Positions 8,336-16,900 of a DNA stretch of 64,000 nucleotides are shown piece after piece. Location of the stretch: assembly GCA_023382535.1 (NCBI GenBank), contig JAHDWA010000024.1, positions 1-64,000 of the forward strand, given 5' to 3'. Origin of the DNA: Anaerolineae bacterium (lineage in GTDB: Bacteria; Chloroflexota; Anaerolineae; 4572-78; J111). A program made the position numbers and the translations under genes. A model generated the notes under the pieces. It worked only from the letters and a program-made list of their open reading frames with translations. It was not told the origin of the DNA and did not search any database. Positions within the stretch are counted from its first letter, which is position 1. Each line of letters begins with the position of its first letter.

Positions 8336-10963
8336 TTGTTAGACTTTGATGTTATCTCCTTCATCCCAGAAAGTCTTAAAACCCGGCTGTATGATGGGCT
8401 GGTTGATACTGTCGCTGATGTTGCCCAAAAGGTTGCCGGTCAAAAAACGGCCCATCAGGTCCAAAAGCTCCGCTCGGATGCTGTCTTTCAGCAGGCTTTT
8501 GAAGCGGGCCTGAAGCGAGCGATTGAACGTTTCATCGCCGAGTATGAGCTTGAAGATGAAGACGTGGTCGCGGCTATCACTCAGGATCAGGATATCTTCA
8601 AACACCAGGCCGTTCAGGACGCGTTGTTGACCATCCTCAAAAAACTGGGCGCTTATTTGGCTGAGGAACGCGAAGCTATCGAACGTGCCTGGGCCTTCCC
8701 TATGATTCTAGCCAATCGTAAGAACCGGGAACGGGTTGACCGGGCTATCACCTACCCGCTCAAATGTCTGGTCGAGGAATTGTGGCACTTGCCCGAGCTG
8801 CAAGGAGTCTACATGCTTCAGTTCCAACGCCTGACGGCTGAAGCCGCTCGGGAACAGGTAACCCTCCAAAAAGCTCAACTTCAACTATTGAGCGGGCTGG
8901 ATAGCGGCCTGCGCGAAACCCTGGGCCAGTTGACTGAAGCCATCGCCCAGCAAAAGTTACTCCCCGGAAGTAACCCACCCGCTCTTCCCCCACCCCCGCA
9001 GCGCTATCATAACTTACCTCACCCCGATTACGAACAATTTGTAGGACGTAAGACAGTCTTGCAGGAAATTCGCAAACTGCTCAATCCCAAACATCGTGCC
9101 TGGGTCATTACTATTGATGGAATTGGTGGTATTGGCAAAACTACGCTGGCACTGGAAGTCGCTCAACGCTATTTGCGCCATGCCGACCAGTTACCGGTCG
9201 AGGAACGGTTTGAAGCGATTATCTGGACCACAGCCAAACAAACTGTTCTGACGGCCGAAGGAATTGCTCAGCGCCCGCAAGCTATGCGCACGCTGGATGA
9301 TATCTACACTGCAATCGCTATCACTCTGGAACGGGAAGATATCATTCGGGCTCGTGTTGAGGAACAAGATGATCTTATCCGGCGCGCTTTGGCCCAACAG
9401 CGAACGCTGTTAATTATTGACAATTTGGAGACCGTTGACGATGAACGAGTCATGACCTTTATTCGTGAGGTTCCCGCTCCGACCAAGGCTATTGTCACTA
9501 CCCGTCACCGGCTTGATGTAGCCTATTCGATCCGGCTATCCGCGATGGAGTCACACGAGGCGCGAGAATTAATCGCCAACGAAACTCGCCGGCGGAAGAT
9601 TTCTCTTTCAGAGAACGAAATTGACCGGCTTTTCCAGCGTACTGGTGGTATCCCCCTGGCAATTGTCTGGAGCATCGCCCAGATGGGCTTTGGTTATGGT
9701 ATAGAAGCAGTGTTAGCCCGTTTAGGGCAACCTAACAGCGATATTGCCCGGTTCTGCTTCGAAGGATCGGTTGATCTGATCCGTAATCAGCCGGCACACA
9801 AACTTTTAATGGTGTTACCCCTTTTTACACCGGATGCCAGTCGTGAAGCGCTTGGATATGTGGCTGATTTACCGATTCTAGACCGTGATGACGGGCTGGT
9901 CAGCCTTGAAAAGTTGTCCCTAATCAATCGCCACGCCGGTCGTTTCACTTTACTTCCCCTCACTAAGACTTTTGCCTCCGCTGAACTTGACTGCTACCCT
10001 GAATTTAGAGAACAGGCCAGCCGGCGCTGGATTGACTATTTGAGAGAAATCTCAAAAGGGCCAGAGGGTGAATACTATTGGCGCTACCGAGATTACAAGT
10101 TTCATGAAGAGGGACCAAATCTATTGGAAGCGGTTGAATGGGTTTATCAACACGGCACCAGCGAAGATGTTTTTGAATTAACTCTGGCGGCTGATAACTA
10201 TCTAGATTGGATCGGCGATTGGAATCGGGCCATAGCCATTAAACAACGTGCCTTGGACTTGGCCACCACCATTCAAGCTCAAATTTTTAGGGCACGCTTT
10301 TCTAGTTCAATTGGCTGGTACCATATCCAACAGGGTAACTATCACACGGCCAAAAAATTATTTACCGAGGCCCGGGTTCTGTATCAGGAAGTGGGCAATC
10401 AGGAGGGTGAATGTATAGCCCTGATGCGTCTTGGCGCTGCCCATCGAAAAGAGGGCAATTATAACGAGGCCAAACAATGTTATGACCAGGCTTGGCCATT
10501 AGCTGAGACACTTGGCTCAGGCGATTTGCAGGCAGTGGCCAATTTTGAGTATGGCAAGTTGGCCCGGGATCAACAGCAATGGGAACTGGCCTGGGAACAC
10601 TTAAGTAAGATGACCAGTTGGTTTGAAGCCAGGACGGAGTTAGCACCTGCTGATGAAGAAATGGCTCGCAGTACTTGGGGACATCTGGCTATCGTCGCCT
10701 ATCACCAGGGACGCTTTCAGGAAGCCAAAGAGTTGTGCTTAAAGAGTTTGGAGTTTTTTAAAGATCAGGGTACCAAGAGTTATATGGCTACCTTGAACTA
10801 TCGCCTCGCTTTAGCCGAAGCTGCCCTTGGCGAACGCGAGCCGGCCCTGGAACACGCCCGGTTTGCGCTCGATTGGTTCAAGCGGTTGGGGATGCAGCCG
10901 GATATCGTTGAGGTGGAGAATTTTATTAAAGACCTATCGTTACACTCAAACTGGCAAAGCTGA
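8336..10963 (+). CDS. NB-ARC STAND ATPase with helical N-terminal domain and TPR C-terminus
   Basis: An 875-residue protein starting at a TTG 11 bases after the helicase stop. Residues 1-215 are a helical domain without a motif I recognise (FQQAFEAGLKRAIERF), followed by a proline-rich linker. The NB-ARC core has DYEQFVGRK before it, Walker A GIGGIGKT (262-269), Walker B LLIIDNLE (Asp362), a sensor TTRHR, and GIPLAI as the GxP loop. From about residue 640 on there are repeated 34-residue helix pairs (EARVLYQEVGNQEGE, QCYDQAWPLAETLG), i.e. TPRs. Proteins of this plan act as nucleotide switches that oligomerise when the repeat region detects a trigger; the N-terminal domain would be the effector or adaptor. 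The trigger is unknown. Close spacing suggests an operon with the HEPN-helicase. Confidence 0.8.
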   Translation: MLDFDVISFIPESLKTRLYDGLVDTVADVAQKVAGQKTAHQVQKLRSDAVFQQAFEAGLKRAIERFIAEYELEDEDVVAAITQDQDIFKHQAVQDALLTILKKLGAYLAEEREAIERAWAFPMILANRKNRERVDRAITYPLKCLVEELWHLPELQGVYMLQFQRLTAEAAREQVTLQKAQLQLLSGLDSGLRETLGQLTEAIAQQKLLPGSNPPALPPPPQRYHNLPHPDYEQFVGRKTVLQEIRKLLNPKHRAWVITIDGIGGIGKTTLALEVAQRYLRHADQLPVEERFEAIIWTTAKQTVLTAEGIAQRPQAMRTLDDIYTAIAITLEREDIIRARVEEQDDLIRRALAQQRTLLIIDNLETVDDERVMTFIREVPAPTKAIVTTRHRLDVAYSIRLSAMESHEARELIANETRRRKISLSENEIDRLFQRTGGIPLAIVWSIAQMGFGYGIEAVLARLGQPNSDIARFCFEGSVDLIRNQPAHKLLMVLPLFTPDASREALGYVADLPILDRDDGLVSLEKLSLINRHAGRFTLLPLTKTFASAELDCYPEFREQASRRWIDYLREISKGPEGEYYWRYRDYKFHEEGPNLLEAVEWVYQHGTSEDVFELTLAADNYLDWIGDWNRAIAIKQRALDLATTIQAQIFRARFSSSIGWYHIQQGNYHTAKKLFTEARVLYQEVGNQEGECIALMRLGAAHRKEGNYNEAKQCYDQAWPLAETLGSGDLQAVANFEYGKLARDQQQWELAWEHLSKMTSWFEARTELAPADEEMARSTWGHLAIVAYHQGRFQEAKELCLKSLEFFKDQGTKSYMATLNYRLALAEAALGEREPALEHARFALDWFKRLGMQPDIVEVENFIKDLSLHSNWQS

Positions 10964-11010
10964 CTCTGAGCCAATTACTGCCACAGAAATCTTATTTATG
11001 GGGTTAAAAC

Positions 11011-12876
11011 ATGCTAGAAAAATGGATTCTCGAAAACTTTAAATCTGTACCAAAACGTACAACATTGAATTTTGCGCCGTTAACATTACTTGTAGGTCCG
11101 AATAGCTCAGGCAAAAGCAGTCTTATTCAGTCGATACTTTTAGTGACGCAAACACTCAAGGGTACAAGTGGTAAATATCAACTCGTCTTGAATGGAGAAT
11201 TAGTAAAATTAGGAAATGCACAAGATATTCTCCATGAGGGCCAAGAACAATTGCCAATGACGTTAGGTTGTATTATCAAACCGCGAAAAGCTTCTAGCCT
11301 TAATGATAGGAAGTCTGATTTTCAGGGCATACCGCTCCTTAGTGACGCCCAAATTTATATGAAAATGCAATTTAGTACGATATCGGGTAAGGTCGGTGGA
11401 GATCTCTTTGCACTTGAAAAAACAGAGGTTCATCAGGGTAGATCAGGCATTTCTGCGCGGAAATTAGTTCCTAATGAACGCCTAGTAACAGACCCGACCA
11501 AGTACGAACATTGGCATGTTGATTTAGCCTTAAAAGCGCAGCTTAAACAAGGAACCTTTGATTATGTTATTGAAGAAATATCTTCGAACGAGCAAATAAG
11601 TGAATATAGAAGCAAACAGGGGTATCAACGGCACCTATCAGTTCAATATTTTCTTCCCAAAGCTATACTTGAGTTATACAATCGTCCAGAGATGCTGGAA
11701 ATACAAGCATTGACACAAGCTGCGGGAGCGTTAACTAGAGAAACAAGCATAACTGAGGAAATAAATTTTAATGCAAAGTATGGAGAGCGAATACGTCGAA
11801 GGATACAAGATGCACTTCATCGGGCAGAAAAAGAGATAACAGGTGAGAAGCTTCTACAAGAATTAAGAGTGGCTGATAGAGAATTATCGAGAAGCAATAC
11901 ATTAACCGAATGGATTGAAAAACTCAGAAAAGATATTTCAAATCGCAACAAAACTGTTATTGCTCGAGGGCTACGTTATACAGCAGCTGATCGAAAAGAT
12001 CGACTCCAAGACCCGAAAGAAGATGAAATTGGCCTGCGAACTATAAACTTGCCGAGTGATCTATTAAGTGCAACGCAAAATCTGGTAAGTTATTTTTCGG
12101 AACGTGTTCAATATCTTGGACCTCTGCGTGATGATCCTCGCGCTATTTATAATCTTCCGCCTACTCCTGAGTCTATAAATGTGGGAATTAAGGGGCAGTT
12201 CACAGCTGCAGTTTTAGAGCATTACAAGAACTTAGAAATTAAATACCCGTCTCCTCCGACCCACGGCGGGATTTATGGTCAGATTAAGACTGCGCCTCTG
12301 ATTACTGCGGTGACGGAGTGGTTGCGTCATATGGGTCTGGTTGAAACCGTCACAACCCGAGAAAGGGGCAAAATGGGGTATGAACTTACTGTACGTGCAG
12401 TAGGTACCGAAAAAGATGTCGATCTAACAAGTGTCGGAGTTGGTGTTAGCCAAGTATTACCTACCTTAGTGATGTCACTTCTGGCCCCAACAAATTCTAC
12501 TCTTCTGTTTGAACAACCGGAAGTTCATCTTCACCCTAAGGTACAGTCGGTACTTGGTGATTTTTTCATTGGACTTATAAACTTTGGATATCAATGTATC
12601 ATTGAAACTCATAGTGAATATCTGGTAAATCGCATAAGGAGACGAATAGCCGAGTCTGAAGGAAATACTTTGAGTGATCTTATTCATATTTATTTTGTGG
12701 AACGTACGGGTAAATCATCAAACTTTAACCTAGTTGAAACAAACGAGTTTGGGGCACTCCCTGAGTGGCCTAAGGGATTTTTTGATGAAGGACCGAGCGA
12801 GGCACAATTGATTATGCAGGCTGCAATGAAGAAGCGCGAAAAATCCCGTGATCTACGACCACGTTTCAAAAGGTGA
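11011..12876 (+). CDS. OLD-like ABC-type ATPase with DUF3696 C-terminus
   Basis: A 621-residue AAA/ABC-type ATPase. The N-terminus is typical of RecF/OLD-like proteins (WILENFKSV), Walker A is GPNSSGKS (29-36), the Walker B/D-loop block LFEQPEVHLHPK lies near residue 503, and the switch-His block IIETHSEYLVNR follows. The end (FNLVETNEFGALPEWPKGFFDE) fits DUF3696. There is no TOPRIM domain, so nuclease activity, if any, must come from a partner. The next gene overlaps or abuts the stop codon, pointing to a two-gene toxin/effector-ATPase module. Such pairs are frequent in defence islands. An inserted coiled-coil of ~180 residues separates the P-loop from the signature region, as in RecF-like dimers. 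Confidence 0.8.
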   Translation: MLEKWILENFKSVPKRTTLNFAPLTLLVGPNSSGKSSLIQSILLVTQTLKGTSGKYQLVLNGELVKLGNAQDILHEGQEQLPMTLGCIIKPRKASSLNDRKSDFQGIPLLSDAQIYMKMQFSTISGKVGGDLFALEKTEVHQGRSGISARKLVPNERLVTDPTKYEHWHVDLALKAQLKQGTFDYVIEEISSNEQISEYRSKQGYQRHLSVQYFLPKAILELYNRPEMLEIQALTQAAGALTRETSITEEINFNAKYGERIRRRIQDALHRAEKEITGEKLLQELRVADRELSRSNTLTEWIEKLRKDISNRNKTVIARGLRYTAADRKDRLQDPKEDEIGLRTINLPSDLLSATQNLVSYFSERVQYLGPLRDDPRAIYNLPPTPESINVGIKGQFTAAVLEHYKNLEIKYPSPPTHGGIYGQIKTAPLITAVTEWLRHMGLVETVTTRERGKMGYELTVRAVGTEKDVDLTSVGVGVSQVLPTLVMSLLAPTNSTLLFEQPEVHLHPKVQSVLGDFFIGLINFGYQCIIETHSEYLVNRIRRRIAESEGNTLSDLIHIYFVERTGKSSNFNLVETNEFGALPEWPKGFFDEGPSEAQLIMQAAMKKREKSRDLRPRFKR

Positions 12877-12881
12877 TGATA

Positions 12882-13904
12882 ATGAATTTCTTAGTCGACC
12901 CTTATATTCTTGCTACACCAGTCACAAAAGACCCAATTCTGATTGAAGATTATCTGTTTAATCTTCAGACATGGATCTGTGAAGTAACTAACAATAGACA
13001 TAAATTCTGGCTTTCATATTATATTCTCACCAGTTTGGTCAATGCTGGCCTATTTCCCACATTTGATCGAGTCGTCGAGTTATTGATGGATCAAAAAGGA
13101 AGTTCTTCCCTTTTTGATCCGACTATATATAGAGCTTTTGAACAAACTCTGGTAATACCTCCATATATAGATGATGAATTGGGTGGTGGATGCATGGCCC
13201 TGAATGACAGCACCACTATTATTATTCCTGATCAGTTCACAAAACGGTTAAACGAAAATGTTGTGGCAGCATTAAAAGAAACCTTTGCCGAACTTGCGTA
13301 TGCTAAAGAAAAGCTCACTAATGAAATAGCCATAAGCTTACTATTTGCAACAGACACATCAAACATTCAAGATGACACTATCGGTGTTAAAGCAGAAGTT
13401 TGTACAGAAGAAGAGGATCAACTGATGGTAGAGTCCAGTTGGTCACTGATTACAGCGCCATTTCAACTAAATGAAATAGAAAACCTGGCGGAAATTTGGG
13501 AGGATACGAACTATGCAGTCCAGTGGGCTTATCAAGATTTGTGTAATTGTGGAGTTCTCAACCCAGAGAGTCATATTCTCCCGAAATTCAAAGTAGGCAG
13601 CAGTTTTAATAAGCGGATCAGAGATTATCATTGGCATAAACGCCCAGATTATTTGTCAAAGATATTCCGTGCCGCAGTAAAGGTCTTGACAGGGCTCTGG
13701 AAAAAAAATACAGATGAAGTGCATGAATTAAGGGTTTCATCTGCTTCTAGTCGTCAGCGTGTTCGTGCTAAAGACCGAGCTACAGCTTGGCGTGTTCAGG
13801 TAACCAGAGGAACTCCAGCAATTCGTTTACATTATTGGTTAACCCTTGAAGGTGTTATTGAATTATCAACTGTTGGCCCTCATGAGGATTATGATATTGA
13901 ATAA
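12882..13904 (+). CDS. Unrecognised partner protein of the DUF3696 ATPase
   Basis: A ~340-residue protein I cannot assign. The frame offers GTG 12873, ATG 12876 (overlapping the upstream TGA) and ATG 12882; the AAGGTG at 12869-12874 sits 7 bases before 12882, so I chose that one. The sequence begins MNFLVDPYILATPVTKD; the middle is acidic and helical, and the C-terminal third is basic (SASSRQRVRAKDRATAWRVQ), which could bind nucleic acid. The first residues resemble the opening of PIN-like domains, but I cannot place a catalytic acidic set. The tight overlap with the ATPase gene says the two products likely work together, with this one as effector. That role is inference. Confidence 0.6.
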   Translation: MNFLVDPYILATPVTKDPILIEDYLFNLQTWICEVTNNRHKFWLSYYILTSLVNAGLFPTFDRVVELLMDQKGSSSLFDPTIYRAFEQTLVIPPYIDDELGGGCMALNDSTTIIIPDQFTKRLNENVVAALKETFAELAYAKEKLTNEIAISLLFATDTSNIQDDTIGVKAEVCTEEEDQLMVESSWSLITAPFQLNEIENLAEIWEDTNYAVQWAYQDLCNCGVLNPESHILPKFKVGSSFNKRIRDYHWHKRPDYLSKIFRAAVKVLTGLWKKNTDEVHELRVSSASSRQRVRAKDRATAWRVQVTRGTPAIRLHYWLTLEGVIELSTVGPHEDYDIE

Positions 13905-13936
13905 TCAAAATAACCGGAAGCTTTGAAGGTTCACCT

Positions 13937-16900
13937 ATGCTCAACCCCATTACCTACACCGAAAACGTCATCGGCGACTTTCTGCGCTACCAGCTAACTA
14001 CTTATCCCTTTGCCGATGAAAACTTATACGCTCAGATGCGGCAGTTGCTCAATTTGGAGGAAACCCGAGCGACTCCCTTAATGCGAGGGCCATATATCAA
14101 ACTTAGCCCTACCTTCCGTCAAGGAGCCAGCATTGAGAGTCTTATCGCCGAAGGTATCTTACATCCCGGCATGCGCGGCCTCACCCCCTATCCCAGCGTT
14201 TTTGGTCACCAAGAAACGGCACTACGGGCTATCCACCGCCGGCAGCATACGGTTGTTTCCACCGGTACAGGTTCCGGCAAAACAGAAACTTTCCTTTATC
14301 CCATCATCAGTCACTGCCTGGCCCTACGGGATCAGCATGCACTCCCTGGCATTGTGGCGGTGGTGGTTTACCCCATGAACGCCCTGGCCGAAGATCAGTT
14401 AGGCCGTTTGCGGGAGCTACTAACCGGGTCGGGTATTTCCTTTGGCATGTATATTGGCAAAACCCCCGAAACTAAAGCCGAAGTCACGGGTTTGCGCCTG
14501 CCGCCCGGTGCTTCTCAGGCCGACTATCAAGTGGCAATAGCTAAGGCCCGTCAAGACAAAAAGAATTACGCCATCTATCCGGTAGAAGAACGCCCTTCCC
14601 GCGTAGAAATGCGTGAAGACCCGCCCCGGATTTTATTAACCAACGTAAAACAGTTAGAGTTACTTTTAACCCGCCAGCGCGATGTCGAACTTTTTAATAA
14701 TGTCCACCTTGATTATCTCGTCTTTGATGAAGCACACACCTTCAGCGGAGCGGCCGGAGCTGAAACAGCGGCTCTGATACGCCGTTTGCGGACCTTTTGT
14801 GGACGAAGCGCCGGCGAGACAATCTGCATTGCCACCTCGGCTACGATTGTTGATCCCACTGGTGATGCCGAGGCGGGGCGCACCTTTGCCAGCCGCTTTT
14901 TTGGAGTTGATCCTCATAATGTCGCCCTGGTCACAGAAGAGTATGATCGCCGCGAGATTTGGGCCGAACAGCGGCATTTGCCACCTGCCTTAGCCGGAAA
15001 TCCGGCCCTCCACCTCCGCAACATTCTCGAAGCTTTGGAAGATGATAATGTGGGCCAGCGCATTCATGATATTTTTCAAGCGATGACCGGCCAGGTAATT
15101 GATCCGAACCGGTGGTCTGAAGGTCTATATGACCGCCTGGCTGCCAATGAGCTAGTCTACCAACTGGTCGCTCTGCTGACTGACCCCCGCACGCTAACCG
15201 ATTTGGTGGTCAATCTGGAGAAGCATGTTGGGCGAACAGTATTGGAGGAGGAAATTCTCATTTGGTTAGCTTTGGGAGCCGCCGCCCGGCAAAATGACCG
15301 GCCCTTCTTGCGGCCGGTCATTCATGCTTTTGTGCGGGGAGTGGGTGGGGCCGTTGTTACATTTCCTCCTGATCAAAACTTGCCCCAGCTATATCTTTCG
15401 GCTGAAACGGTACCGACTGCCTTTCAGTCAGATCGGCTCTATCTGCTCCCCGTGGCCACCTGCACCACCTGTGGCCAGCATTACTTCATCCATCACCTGG
15501 CCGATTTCACTTTAACTGGGCAGACTCCCGAAGGTGGGCAGCAGGTCGGTCATAGCCGTCTCTGGAAACCTCTTGATCCGGCTAACGGTGGCAGGCGCGT
15601 CTTGTTATTGGATCACCTGACTACCGGCGATCCCGAAGAGGACGACCCCGAAACACCTGCTACCAACACCCCGCTTTATTTCTGCCGAGCCTGCGGCACG
15701 GTTCATCTCGAACCAGAAACACGCTGTGCCAACTGTGGCAGGGCCGGGGAATTAGTACGCCTTTTTGCCGTCCCATCCAAAGATACAACACCTGGCTATT
15801 TGTCCTCCTGTGTCGCCTGTAAGGCGCGCGGGGGACGGCGGGTGGGTGGTTATCGCGAACCTATTCGCCCCATTCGAGCCGTGACAGTTTCTGATGTTCA
15901 CGTGCTGGCCCAAAATATGATCCAACATGCTGAGCGGCGGCGGTTGTTGGTCTTTGCCGACAACCGCCAGGATGCCGCCTTTCAGGCCGGTTGGATGCAA
16001 GACCATGCCCGCCGTTTTCGGCTCCGCTCTCTCATGTATGAGCACATCCGGCCCGGTCCTATTTCGGTGGGTGACTTAACCGCTCGACTGGATCGTGTCC
16101 TGGATGAAGACGATGCGTTGAGCCGAGTTCTATTGCCCGAGGTGTGGCGGGAACACACCAAAGAAGCCGCGGGCTTGGAGCACTCCTCTAACCGCAAATA
16201 TTTTCTCCGGATTCAAATTTTACGTGAGATTGTGACCGGGGTGCGCCAGAGACTGGGTTTGGAACCGTGGGGGCGCATTCAAGTTCAATATCTGGGTTTA
16301 ACCTCCGATTTGCCGTTTATGCAACGCTGGGCCCAGCTATTAAAGCTCGAACCCGAAATATTGGTTGCGGGTGTCGCCTCATTGTTAGATAATGCCCGGC
16401 GCAACGGTATCTTGCTCGACCGGCAAGGGCATATTTTCTCCTGCTTCTGGAGCGAAGGCCGGCGAGAAATCCAGCAGGGTTATCTGCCGATGATGCCGAA
16501 TATCCCGCGAGCACTCAAGCTTCATCGTGAGGCAAATGATAATCGTAACCGTGTCAATCAGTGGTTGAGTGACAAAGGCAGCACGTTAGCAAAACAGGCT
16601 GCCCGGAGATGGGGCGTTCCGCCCGATAGTGTAGAAGCCTTTATTGAGGAGTTATGGCACCTCCTGGCGGACGAGTTACAATTGCTGGCTCCAGTAGCCA
16701 TTGTTAGTCAGTGGAATAAACCGGCTTCAGGCTTTAGCCAGGTTTATCAGATTGATGCCGATCGGCTTAGAATTGTACCAACAACAAGACGAGGCGTGTA
16801 TCGCTGCCGCATCTGCCGGCGCAGCCATAGCCATCCGACACCGCATATGGTCTGTATGGCCTGGCAGTGCCAGGGAACGCTGCAATTTGAACCGGAAACA

